From positions 1 to 41,179 of the IMG/VR virus record IMGVR_UViG_3300025759_000205: 41,179 bases of DNA. One strand, given 5' to 3'. The stretch is from a virus. Positions 9,959 to 17,789 of this stretch are shown in pieces; position 1 is the first letter of the stretch; each line of letters opens with the position of its first letter. The notes beneath the pieces are model-generated. The model did no database searches. It worked only from the letters and a program-made list of their open reading frames with translations, and had not been told where the DNA came from. A program made the translations under genes and the position numbers.

Positions 9959-10516
9959 TTAAATCAAGAATGCTGCGAGTAGTGCAGATCCCACTTGGCC
10001 TCCCATACCAATCATGTTTGCGCTATGTTGTGCTTTAGCGTTTTTATACGCGTTATACCTATTGCTTTGCATCTGAGCAGCTGCGTTCATTTGCCCTAAA
10101 GCATTTCTATTTACACCTTGTCCTATATTTATAAGGTCAGAGAGTAAAGCTTGATTAACTTCCCTTTGTGCTAGTCTAGCGTTGTTCATACTACCTACAC
10201 TTGCAAGTCTGCTTTCTCTTTGTGTTGTTCTTTGTTGTTGTTGTCTTTGTGCAGCAGATAGCCCACCTCCGCCGTATCTTTCTAAGTTACGCGCAGACAC
10301 TTCTCTGTTAATACGCTCTTGAGTTTTAGCATCTTCTCTAGACCTGTTTATAAGAGTTTCATCATTACGCGCTGCTAGTAGCATCTCTTCAAAAGGCCTA
10401 AAGTCTCTTATGTAATTATCATAATCATCTCTAGCCATTTGTGCGTAAATAGCTTCTGGATCTGTTACATCCCTTAAAGAATCAATCGAACCTTTTATGC
10501 CTCTCATTAAACTCAT
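9959..10516 (-). CDS. Small internal-virion-like protein, 185 aa
   Basis: 185 aa, rich in Ala, Arg, Gln and Asn. A helical, polar middle (RQQQQRTTQRESRLASVGS) is followed by a C-terminal glycine/alanine-rich hydrophobic tail (IGMGGQVGSALLAAFLI) able to span or insert in a membrane. The start ATG overlaps the stop of the upstream gene as ATGA, so the pair is translationally coupled. Composition and the hydrophobic C-terminus resemble small podovirus ejection proteins such as T7 gp14 and P22 gp7. I infer that role; there is no diagnostic motif. It shares general composition with the adjacent 195-aa protein and could be a diverged duplicate. Confidence 0.55.
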   Translation of the reverse strand: MSLMRGIKGSIDSLRDVTDPEAIYAQMARDDYDNYIRDFRPFEEMLLAARNDETLINRSREDAKTQERINREVSARNLERYGGGGLSAAQRQQQQRTTQRESRLASVGSMNNARLAQREVNQALLSDLINIGQGVNRNALGQMNAAAQMQSNRYNAYKNAKAQHSANMIGMGGQVGSALLAAFLI

Positions 10517-11100
10517 CCTACGTACAACCCTAACCCTTCGCCTAAACGTTTACCAGCACCTTCTGTTTCAAATGAAAAGAAGTCTTTATTGTTGCCTACA
10601 TTTTGCAAACCTTGCGCCAACATAGTGCCGCCCATTTGCAGGCCAGCTTTCATGTTTGCATCTCTTATTGTTTGTTTTCTTTGTGCTGATTGCAGTGCGT
10701 TTGACTGTTCTAGTCTAGCTACGTTTGCTAGCCCCGTAGTTGCATCTGCTTGTTGTCCTCTTGCAGTAGCCAAAACACCAACTTGTCTTTGTCTTTGGGC
10801 ACCTAAACCTCTAGCTTGTGCTTGTTGTTGCATTTCCATAGAAGCTGATAACCTATTGGCAGAAGCATCTACCGATTGAACCGCAGCAAGAGATGGTTTT
10901 TGTAAAGCCTGGTTTACATCCGCACTAGCTTTACCTGCTGCATAGTTACCATAGTTTTCTTCTAATGAAATATCACGCATCTCCCTTAATAACGGGCTAT
11001 ACGCTTGTTGAAAATAATCAGCCTCTGCTTTTGCTACTTTTGCTTGTATCTTTTCAGCTTCAGTAGCTTCGTATTCTGATGCTTTTGGTCTACTTCCCAT
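10513..11100 (-). CDS. Small internal-virion-like protein, 195 aa
   Basis: 195 aa with an Ala/Gln/Arg-rich helical body (for example MEMQQQAQARGLGAQRQRQ) and a C-terminal glycine-rich segment (MKAGLQMGGTMLAQGLQNVG). It starts at an ATG inside the last codons of the upstream GNAT-like gene and ends in an ATGA overlap with the next gene. Its place after the adaptor genes and before the two large virion proteins suggests an ejection (internal virion) protein packaged with the DNA. No catalytic motif is visible and no precise family can be named. Confidence 0.55.
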   Translation of the reverse strand: MGSRPKASEYEATEAEKIQAKVAKAEADYFQQAYSPLLREMRDISLEENYGNYAAGKASADVNQALQKPSLAAVQSVDASANRLSASMEMQQQAQARGLGAQRQRQVGVLATARGQQADATTGLANVARLEQSNALQSAQRKQTIRDANMKAGLQMGGTMLAQGLQNVGNNKDFFSFETEGAGKRLGEGLGLYVG

Positions 11101-11530
11101 TTACTTTCTTCCTATAAATTCGTGTGTCTAATTCCCAGCCAATCTTTTTGGTGTACGATTCCATTTCTGGAACTCGTGATCTCGCTTCGAGATACTTACA
11201 ACCTGCTTGTTTAGCTAGGTTATCAAACCATTCTTCATGGGCCAACCACTCGTGTCCGCCCTTATTGTAAGTATACGCTATCCATAGCAATAATGTCTTG
11301 TCTTTTGTAAACTGATCTACTTCAACGGTCAGTATCAAAAAACCTACAGGCGACATGTAAAGAAAGGCTCTTTCGTTTACACACTCGCTGTAAACATCCT
11401 CAGGAATAAAAGTAAGGGTAGGATTTTCTAATAAAATCTCGACTATTCCAGATTTAACTACTTCCCAATGCTGTCTTATGTCAGCAGGTATAGGTAATCT
11501 AGTAGTCGATCTCCTTTCCGTACTTTCCAT
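11090..11530 (-). CDS. GNAT-like protein of the virion operon, 146 aa
   Basis: 146 aa. Alternating beta strands and helices, an internal hydrophobic strand (YMSPVGFLILTVEVD) and a C-terminal segment (CKYLEARSRVPEMESYTKKIGWELDTRIYRK, given here only as landmarks) with the look of a final GNAT strand-helix-strand suggest a GNAT acyltransferase-like fold. A canonical acetyl-CoA loop (Q/RxxGxG/A) is not visible, so activity is doubtful. The ATG has a good AGGAG 6-7 bases upstream and overlaps the adaptor gene by 32 nt. Phages often carry GNAT-fold proteins at this position between adaptor and ejection genes, with unknown function. It may be structural rather than enzymatic. Confidence 0.45.
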   Translation of the reverse strand: MESTERRSTTRLPIPADIRQHWEVVKSGIVEILLENPTLTFIPEDVYSECVNERAFLYMSPVGFLILTVEVDQFTKDKTLLLWIAYTYNKGGHEWLAHEEWFDNLAKQAGCKYLEARSRVPEMESYTKKIGWELDTRIYRKKVNGK

Positions 11531-12173
11531 ACCGTCTCCTTGGTAGTCCTATTCCTTTGTACTTAACAGTTCTTTTTACCCCTAGGTCTCCGCCTCGGGC
11601 CCTTAATTCTGCTTGTGATATCTCTTGATTAAACTGGTATAGGTACTCTTGTGCTGCTCCTATATCAGTCCACTCTCTGTTTGGCATTCTAAGTAACCTA
11701 TATAAAGTGCCGTATATAATGGCATCTCTGTACTGGTTAGATATAGTTGTATCTATATTGTTTGACGTCCTACTCGGCTTTAGCGCAACACTAGTTATAA
11801 CTTCCTTTGAGCCACTTGGAACTGGCACTATCCAGAAAGTAGTAGGAGTTTTTTGCAAATAGACATGTGGATTACCTGTTCTATTCCTCCAATCTGGGTA
11901 GTTTAGTTCTAGACTACGAGGACTTATAGGGTCCATATCCCTACCATCGTGTGTCATTAATAATACTTGATGTACTTCTGTTCCAGTGGGTATATCAAAA
12001 TCATACTCATAGACCCCTGAAATAGTATTAAAAGGATCTATGTCGAGGATGTATGCTTTTGATCTTTCACAAAACTCTATCGTTGCGGAACGTAAGTTTT
12101 GCTCTACCAAAGAATCTGGGCATAGCGGTACATAAGGTAGAACTTCTTTTACTAAAGAAGAGTAGGCTGCCAC
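11499..12173 (-). CDS. Head-tail connector / tail adaptor protein, 224 aa
   Basis: 224 aa. An N-terminal helix with CPDSLVEQNLRSATIEFCERS, a beta-rich middle (YEYDFDIPTGTEVHQVLLM, TTFWIVPVP) and a C-terminal helical part ending in a basic tail (KGIGLPRRRYGKYGKE) resemble podovirus tail tubular or adaptor proteins that attach below the portal. The reading frame starts with GTG at 12173, two bases after the stop of the previous gene. An ATG at 12175 is in another frame, so GTG is the best start. It lies next to the gp4-like adaptor gene, and together they would form the connector. The assignment rests on pattern and order. Confidence 0.6.
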   Translation of the reverse strand: MAAYSSLVKEVLPYVPLCPDSLVEQNLRSATIEFCERSKAYILDIDPFNTISGVYEYDFDIPTGTEVHQVLLMTHDGRDMDPISPRSLELNYPDWRNRTGNPHVYLQKTPTTFWIVPVPSGSKEVITSVALKPSRTSNNIDTTISNQYRDAIIYGTLYRLLRMPNREWTDIGAAQEYLYQFNQEISQAELRARGGDLGVKRTVKYKGIGLPRRRYGKYGKEIDY

Positions 12174-12175
12174 AT

Positions 12176-12901
12176 TTACCTACCTTGCTGTTGCATTACC
12201 TTAGGAACAGCGCCTATGTTAGAAACCATATCGTTGTTAGGGTCTAGTAACATTTGAGCTTGATTACCCTGTCCTATACTTGCAGTAAATAACTGGTAAT
12301 GATTTTGTGCTCTCTGTGCATTCCCTGCATACTCGGCATCTTTCATATATGCTCTGTATAAAACAAAATCAATGATTGCATTTGCATAAATATCATCTAC
12401 AGAAATAGTAGCTGATGTGTCTGCTAAATCTGTTGGAGCTGCTGAATACACAATCTCCACATACGCATTGCCAGATACTCCTGGATACACGTAATAGTTT
12501 CTTGGATCATCTTCGTCAAAAATGTAATGTTTAACTACAGTTCCGTGCGCAGCATCTCCAGATACAGTCGGATCGTTCCAATCTGGCTCTTGTGTATTTA
12601 AAATGTCTACATTAACAATTCTGATTGCTCTTTTACCAGTAGCACTGCTACTTGTACCATTCATGTTCCTAGTTAATTTAATTAACCTTAGTCCACCAGA
12701 AGGTAAAGTTTGTTTAGTGCCTGCAACTAGCTGTACGTTTGCTGTAGTAGCTGAAGACTCAGGTCTGAAATTTACAATTTCTCTCTGAGCGTCGTTTATA
12801 TATCTAAGTAACTCAGCTTCTGGCCATCTGACACTGGTCGTGTCTTGTAAGGTGTCCTGAATCCTGCTGAGTAAGTTAGCGCCTGTAAGTGTCCCTGCCA
12901 T
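12176..12901 (-). CDS. P22 gp4-like phage adaptor protein, 241 aa
   Basis: 241 aa. The start (LLSRIQDTLQDTTSVRWPE then ELLRYINDAQREIV) is the typical N-terminal helical pattern of phage adaptor proteins (DUF6682 / gp4-like). It is followed by a beta region (LRLIKLTRNM, YVYPGVSGNAYVEIVYSA) and a C-terminal helix with repeated Ala and Gln (YANAIIDFVLYRAYMKDAEY). Such proteins dock on the portal ring and start tail assembly. The ATG at 12901 has GGAGTAATACATT upstream, a good ribosome site. Its neighbours are the capsid-side gene at 12908 and the second adaptor at 11499. Confidence 0.75.
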   Translation of the reverse strand: MAGTLTGANLLSRIQDTLQDTTSVRWPEAELLRYINDAQREIVNFRPESSATTANVQLVAGTKQTLPSGGLRLIKLTRNMNGTSSSATGKRAIRIVNVDILNTQEPDWNDPTVSGDAAHGTVVKHYIFDEDDPRNYYVYPGVSGNAYVEIVYSAAPTDLADTSATISVDDIYANAIIDFVLYRAYMKDAEYAGNAQRAQNHYQLFTASIGQGNQAQMLLDPNNDMVSNIGAVPKVMQQQGR

Positions 12902-12907
12902 AATGTA

Positions 12908-13234
12908 TTACTCCGCTGCTTTAATTTCCTCTATTAATTTTGCTTTTGTTTTACGTCTATCAAGTTCGATGCCTATAGTACGACCATGTTCTTCTAATTG
13001 AACTTTTGTCATAGATTCTAAATCTATAGACTCTTCTTCAATTACAACTTCATCTTCTACTACTGCTTCTACGACGGGTTCTTCCTTAACCTCGCCTTTC
13101 ACTTCTTCACATCCATGTTGTAGACAAAGTAAACCAAGATCATTGGCTACTTGTTTTGGTTCGTTCGCTTTTAAACTAACCACTGCACCCCATGTTGAGG
13201 CTACGTATTTGTCTTCTTTTGATACTATCCACAT
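12908..13234 (-). CDS. Small acidic virion protein with SAP/HeH-like C-terminus
   Basis: 108 aa. The N-terminal half is a short beta-like module (MWIVSKEDKYVASTWGAVVS...), the middle is very acidic (Glu/Val repeats), and the last 35 residues (MTKVQLEEHGRTIGIELD then RRKTKAKLIEEIKAAE) show the helix-extended-loop-helix pattern of the SAP/LEM-like HeH family, a nucleic-acid or protein contact module common at the ends of phage head proteins. AAGGAG lies well placed before the ATG. It sits directly downstream of the major capsid gene, past a strong hairpin, a place often used by head-completion or decoration proteins. That role is inferred. Confidence 0.6.
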   Translation of the reverse strand: MWIVSKEDKYVASTWGAVVSLKANEPKQVANDLGLLCLQHGCEEVKGEVKEEPVVEAVVEDEVVIEEESIDLESMTKVQLEEHGRTIGIELDRRKTKAKLIEEIKAAE

Positions 13235-13251
13235 AATTTTACTCCTTAAAT

Positions 13252-13277
13252 ATGGGTGACTTTCTCAAGCCACCCAT
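13252..13277 (-). terminator. Strong 3' hairpin after the major capsid gene
   Basis: On the minus strand an 11-bp stem (one G-T wobble) closes a GAGA tetraloop: arms ATGGGTGGCTT and AAGTCACCCAT. It lies 15 nt after the capsid stop codon. The following bases (ATTTAAGG) are not a proper T tract, so it may be a leaky terminator, or an RNA 3'-end stabiliser that lets capsid mRNA accumulate over distal genes. Confidence 0.6.
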
Positions 13278-13291
13278 AAAATATACCACAA

Positions 13292-14437
13292 TTAGTATGC
13301 GACATCTAATCTAATAACACCGAAGTCTTCAGATTGTCCTGTGACATCTGAATGATACTTAGGCTTCTTAAGACCAAATATTTTACCAATTGAAATACCG
13401 TTTTGGTTTCCATAGTCGAAGGTGTCTTCTACTATTTCTGGAGCACCAATGTCTGCCATAGCTAATGCTTGAGCACCGCAGAATAAACATGCAGAACCAT
13501 TAATATTAGCGTCAGCACCCCATTTGTACCCAGCAGAACCAGCATTTGATGATGATCCACTTGTAGCACCAGATGTGTTAAACACATGTCTGAACTCGTG
13601 AACCATAATGCCGTCTACCATTAGACTTGAAGAACCTGAGAATAAGCTTGAACCTGGTCCTCTTACTCCAGCTTGTCTTACGTTAGCAAGGAAGTCTGAA
13701 TCGAGTTTTAGGTCAGCCATTACTTGAGGTGTTACAAATAAGTGATATGTTTCATCATTACCTGCGCCTCTTAGTCCTCTGATGTACTGATCTTTAGCAT
13801 AAGCTTTTAGATCAACAATAGCGCCATAGCTTAGTTTGTCAGCTGCTGCTACAGCAGTTACATCACCAGCTACGATACCATTTGAAGCATCAAATCTTCT
13901 ATGTCTGTTAGAAGTTGGGGCTGTTACGTCTGAACCAAACGCTAAGTCGTTTAGATTTTGACCTGAATTCATTTGTGGTCTTAAGCCACCATTGTTTTTC
14001 AAGTTATATCCAATACCACTTAAAGTAAGGAACGCTAATTGGTCCATTCTGTCTGCCATTGCGTATGCAAGTGCATCTCTTGAATGTTCCCTAAAGTTTA
14101 CAACTGATTTTTGGTCAGCTAGCCTTCCAGCTAATCTGTTTGCAAATCTCAATTGGTCGAGTCCTACGACGATGTCGAAGGCTCTTAGTGCCTCTTCATT
14201 TCCTTCGAGAGTGTTGTCACCAACAATACCATCACCAGTCATGTCAGCTAAAAGTGTTAATACAGCTCTAGCTCCCTTTTCTGATTGGGTAAGCTCAGAT
14301 ATTCTCTGAACCATAGCGTTAGATCCACTACCCGCGAATTGGTTAATGAAGGACATATTTCTAGCTACACGCCAGAAATCTCTAGACCAGATGGTTAACT
14401 GCTCACTGGTCAACGCAGCAAAGTTAGTATTTGCCAT
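13292..14437 (-). CDS. Major capsid protein, N4-gp56 family
   Basis: 381 aa. The start pattern (MANTNFAALTSEQLTIWSRD), then FINQFAGSGSNAMVQRI, and GDGIVGDNTLEGNEEAL followed by a run with ALAYAMADRMDQLAFLTLSG, fit the N4-gp56 (DUF4043) major capsid family, which has the HK97 fold. Length is normal for the family. It assembles the icosahedral head around the scaffold encoded just upstream. The ATG has AGGAG 7-8 bases before it. The gene is flanked by a 209-nt structured leader (14438-14646) and by a strong hairpin after the stop, an arrangement unlike the tightly overlapping genes around it and consistent with separate, high expression. Confidence 0.88.
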   Translation of the reverse strand: MANTNFAALTSEQLTIWSRDFWRVARNMSFINQFAGSGSNAMVQRISELTQSEKGARAVLTLLADMTGDGIVGDNTLEGNEEALRAFDIVVGLDQLRFANRLAGRLADQKSVVNFREHSRDALAYAMADRMDQLAFLTLSGIGYNLKNNGGLRPQMNSGQNLNDLAFGSDVTAPTSNRHRRFDASNGIVAGDVTAVAAADKLSYGAIVDLKAYAKDQYIRGLRGAGNDETYHLFVTPQVMADLKLDSDFLANVRQAGVRGPGSSLFSGSSSLMVDGIMVHEFRHVFNTSGATSGSSSNAGSAGYKWGADANINGSACLFCGAQALAMADIGAPEIVEDTFDYGNQNGISIGKIFGLKKPKYHSDVTGQSEDFGVIRLDVAY

Positions 14438-14524
14438 GATATGTCTCCTATCATTAATTTATTAACCAGTCGACTTTTGGAGCGACTTTTATCCGTATAC
14501 CCACTGTCGTAGGGGAAACGCTCT

Positions 14525-14622
14525 CGTTAGTTACGGAGTACGACTCCGGTTAGTTTTACGCACTAACAGGCGAAAACGTTTTTTACGGACACGACCCCGG
14601 TAAGATATCGCTCTTACGTGCG
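14525..14622 (-). promoter_or_regulatory. Tandem structured leader elements upstream of capsid gene
   Basis: The 209-nt gap between scaffold stop and capsid start holds two diverged copies of a 46-48-nt unit (14525-14572 and 14577-14622). Each contains a hairpin whose arms differ but still pair: GTTAGT/ACTAAC (14549-14567) in one and GTAAGA/TCTTAC (14600-14617) in the other. Such compensatory change is a sign of selected RNA structure. The first copy also has CGGAGT/ACTCCG (14534-14548) with a 3-nt loop. The remainder (14461-14520) has related but weaker repeats (CGACTTTT twice). It probably acts in the capsid mRNA leader as stabiliser, processing site or attenuator. Confidence 0.55.
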
Positions 14623-14646
14623 AAGTTATTTAATTTATAACACACT

Positions 14647-15684
14647 TTATCCGAAATCACCACGCATTCTGCGCAAAGTTTCATCCGGTAATGCAGCGAA
14701 TTCATCTGCTGAAAGTGTATTAATATCTAATTTTTTCTCTTTTTTGCTTGCACCTTTCAAAGTAGGGGGCTGTTGTTCTGCCGCTTCTATCTTCTTTTTG
14801 GTGTTAGAAACTTGTTTCTTTTGTGCAATTTTTTGTTGTACTGGGTCAGCTTTTGGGGCTTCCTCTACAGGAGAACCCATTATATATTTTGCAGCTTTGT
14901 CTAAAGCATCTGCACCACTAAAACCTTGTACCATAAAAGCATCTCTTAGGTCTAACACTTCTTGTGTTTTAACCTGATCAAAATCAGCATGAGTTTCATC
15001 TAAAACAGGGAAACTAGTAGCTAGCTCTGCAGCTTTAGCTTGTAAAGCAGACATCTCAGTGCTCTGTTCAACTGTTTTTCCCATTCGGTTTTGCACTTCA
15101 AACATCATAGATTGGCGTTCTGCATTTCTAATTTCCGCTCTTAGTTTTGCGGCCTCTGAAGTTCTACCGTTTAGAATATGTTCTTGGTATTCAACTTCTT
15201 TAGCATCAAAATCATACTCAGGTTCGTTTTCTACTGTTTCAATAGGATTAGTAGCTTCTTCTAGTTTTTTCTGCAAGGCTTTTTGTTTTGCTAGGACTTC
15301 GTCAAACCTAGACTTAGGAATCATTGGTTCTTTTGTAGGTCTTTCCTCAACTGGCTCCTCAACTGGTTGTGAATCTCCGTCATCTTCTGCCAATACTGTT
15401 TCTTCTCCTGTATCTTCTGCGACTTCGTCTGCATCTTCAACGACTTCCTCTTCTGCTTCCTCTTCAGGCTCTTCAGATGGTTCTTCTTCAGCTTTAAGTT
15501 CTTCGACTTCTTCAACTTCTTCCTCCTTTGGAAATTCTACTTCTTCATCATCAGGAGAATCAAAGTTTAAATCAACTTCGTAACCTTTCACATCTTCTTC
15601 GGTTTTTGCATCAGCTCCAGGCATGGCATCAAACATAAGTTTGTCGTCTGCTTGAGCTTCCGTTTTATTATCTTGCTTGGCCAT
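14647..15684 (-). CDS. Capsid scaffolding protein
   Basis: 345 aa. The N-terminal ~110 residues are extremely Glu/Asp-rich, the middle (about 115-235) is helical and coiled-coil-like, and the C-terminus is basic (KKQVSNTKKKIEAAE, then KKEKKLDIN) ending ADEFAALPDETLRRMRGDFG. Acidic-helical-basic order with a small C-terminal capsid-binding domain is typical of scaffolds of short-tailed phages. It lies between portal and capsid genes, the usual place. The ATG has AAGGAGGT upstream and overlaps the end of the portal gene by 17 nt. The antisense frames at 15059-15583 and the low-complexity frame at 15321-15515 are by-products of its Glu repeats. Confidence 0.8.
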   Translation of the reverse strand: MAKQDNKTEAQADDKLMFDAMPGADAKTEEDVKGYEVDLNFDSPDDEEVEFPKEEEVEEVEELKAEEEPSEEPEEEAEEEVVEDADEVAEDTGEETVLAEDDGDSQPVEEPVEERPTKEPMIPKSRFDEVLAKQKALQKKLEEATNPIETVENEPEYDFDAKEVEYQEHILNGRTSEAAKLRAEIRNAERQSMMFEVQNRMGKTVEQSTEMSALQAKAAELATSFPVLDETHADFDQVKTQEVLDLRDAFMVQGFSGADALDKAAKYIMGSPVEEAPKADPVQQKIAQKKQVSNTKKKIEAAEQQPPTLKGASKKEKKLDINTLSADEFAALPDETLRRMRGDFG

Positions 15685-17788
15685 TATTACCTCCTTGTGG
15701 TTTTACGGCTGCTGCTGCCATCTTGACAGCTGCTTGTGTGTCGCTTTGAGTCATTCGCATCTCGTTTGTCATTCTTGATAAACGCTCACGAAGATCTAGC
15801 TCTTCACGTTTTGCTTGTAGTTTACTTTGTAATTCAGCAACCTTCAACTGTGGATCAGCTTCGGCCTGTTCTACTTTCGCTACATTCAGAGCAGATTCAG
15901 TTTGCAACCTAGTTACTTCCGCTTCTAGTTTTGCAATCTCAAGCTGCGTACTTCTGATTTGTGATTCCATTTGGAACTGTTGTAATTGTAATTGTTCTTC
16001 GGTAGGAGGTGCTGTGCCTTCTGCTTTTCTTATTCTTTCTGCTATATCTGCTTTACGTGACAAATGTGAGTACTCCACAATCATATCGTTTGGTATCGGT
16101 ACACCAACTTGTCTAAGTTCAATCGCCTCAGCAAACTGCATTTCATCAAAGTTATCTCTAGCAGGAGAAGTACCTACTATGACATCATACTCACCCAAAG
16201 TAAGATCATTTACAATCTGACCTTCTGGTGTCATTTGATTTACTCTTACTTTATTTCTTGGTTTGTATGGGTCTTGTTCGTCAGTTACTTGAATAATTCT
16301 TTCTTCTGTATAGTAAGTCTGTACCATTTGTAATATTTTTTCAGCCAAATACTGTCTAGTTTTTGTTAAATTATCTAAAGGCACTTGCAACAACATAGAA
16401 CCTCTACCTTGTTTAGCTTGAATAGCTACACCAGAAACTTCTGGACTATCCGTACCGAGCATAGCGTCAGTAATCCCACTAATCTGTTTAATGTTCATAG
16501 CCGCTTTTTGGCTTATTCTATCTAGGCCTGTAGGTATTTGGTTCGGTGGTATTTTACCTGGAGGAGTAGAGCCACGGTTGTATTCCAGGACCAACCCTGT
16601 TTCTGCGCCGTGTTCTTCTAAGTCATCTGCTGTCATGCCAGACAAAGACCCAGACTCTACAATCCAACCACTATTAGCTGTTGTGTTTACTATATGTAAT
16701 TCTTGTGAAGATATTTTATTAAGCTGTTCTTGTGGTGACAATAAATTCCTAACCATGCCGAACGGTTTACCTCTTCGAAAGTATGGAAAATATGGCACGA
16801 TTGTAAAATGATCATACGGAGAGTAGTCATCAAATAACACTACAGTGTCCGCGGTCACGGTCCAACGGACCCGTCGCATTTTTTTGGTCATTATAGACAA
16901 ACCAAACTGGTCAGCAAAAGCTTCCCTTTTCTTCTTGCCCCAGGCATTTGGTATTTTTCTTTTATCTCCAGTTACTGGGTCAACGTAATACATACAATCA
17001 TCTAGTTTGTAGTATTGTCTTTCTATAACTCTTATTGATCTAAGTAATCGTGCGTTCTCCGGATCTCCAGGATACTGTTGTCCGTAATTATATTCATCAG
17101 TGTCTCCGTATCTTTCTTCTTCGAACTCCATAGAATCAGCACCTAGTGTAGTGCCCGTTTCCGCTAGCATTCTTAGTTTGTCTGCTTTGTCTTGCCCGTA
17201 TGTTTCTTCTATCTCATCTATACTCATCCACTTACTTTCGAATATTTCATTCCAGGTTCTTGGATCATACTGTTTTGCATCTGGGTCTATTAAGATATCT
17301 AATGGGTCTTTGGCTGTAACTCTTACTTCGCCTTGTATGTGGTCATCATAATCAATACGCACATCAAAATATCCACGGTCTTGAATAAGACCATCGGAAA
17401 ATACTTGTTGCTCTACCCAGTCTAATTTATTGTTGTCTGCTATCTGCGCATAAACTTGTGTCATTACGTCAGCTATTTCTTGGTTGCCACCACCTCTAGG
17501 TTTAAATTGTATATCTGCTTTTTTAGTGCTTTGTTCTGCTAACACTGCATTGATGGTTGGTAAAATAGTATTTATTGTTAGAGCTGGTCGACCCTGGTCA
17601 TCGAGCTGTTGCATATCAAACTCGTCCCATTGTTCTCCTCTGTAGTACTGATCACACTTTTTAGCCATGTGTACGTACTCTTCATGACCATGATCTCGCG
17701 CGCGAGTGTAGGCATTCCATTGGTTTTTCGCTAACGTTAGTTCTTCTGCGTCTTTAATTTTTTTACTTGGTTTTTTACTATATGCCAT
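15668..17788 (-). CDS. Portal protein, P22-like
   Basis: 706 aa. The opening segment (RARDHGHEEYVHMAKKCDQY then YRGEQWDEFDMQQLDDQGRP and ALTINTILPTINAVLAEQ) is the classic P22-type portal start. It continues with LDILIDPDAKQYDPRTWNEI, and ends in a long Gln/Glu-rich helix (about 600-690) that would form the barrel. The portal forms the dodecameric DNA channel at one head vertex and docks the terminase. I start at the ATG at 17788, one base after the terminase stop. An in-frame GTG at 17797 would add three residues but overlaps the terminase gene. Family identity is strong from sequence pattern and order. Confidence 0.85.
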   Translation of the reverse strand: MAYSKKPSKKIKDAEELTLAKNQWNAYTRARDHGHEEYVHMAKKCDQYYRGEQWDEFDMQQLDDQGRPALTINTILPTINAVLAEQSTKKADIQFKPRGGGNQEIADVMTQVYAQIADNNKLDWVEQQVFSDGLIQDRGYFDVRIDYDDHIQGEVRVTAKDPLDILIDPDAKQYDPRTWNEIFESKWMSIDEIEETYGQDKADKLRMLAETGTTLGADSMEFEEERYGDTDEYNYGQQYPGDPENARLLRSIRVIERQYYKLDDCMYYVDPVTGDKRKIPNAWGKKKREAFADQFGLSIMTKKMRRVRWTVTADTVVLFDDYSPYDHFTIVPYFPYFRRGKPFGMVRNLLSPQEQLNKISSQELHIVNTTANSGWIVESGSLSGMTADDLEEHGAETGLVLEYNRGSTPPGKIPPNQIPTGLDRISQKAAMNIKQISGITDAMLGTDSPEVSGVAIQAKQGRGSMLLQVPLDNLTKTRQYLAEKILQMVQTYYTEERIIQVTDEQDPYKPRNKVRVNQMTPEGQIVNDLTLGEYDVIVGTSPARDNFDEMQFAEAIELRQVGVPIPNDMIVEYSHLSRKADIAERIRKAEGTAPPTEEQLQLQQFQMESQIRSTQLEIAKLEAEVTRLQTESALNVAKVEQAEADPQLKVAELQSKLQAKREELDLRERLSRMTNEMRMTQSDTQAAVKMAAAAVKPQGGNNGQAR

Positions 17789-17789
17789 A

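Noticed and set aside
15059-15583. Plus-strand Ser-rich 174-codon frame
   Set aside because: Antisense of the Glu-rich scaffold gene; Glu codons read as Ser/Phe on the opposite strand.
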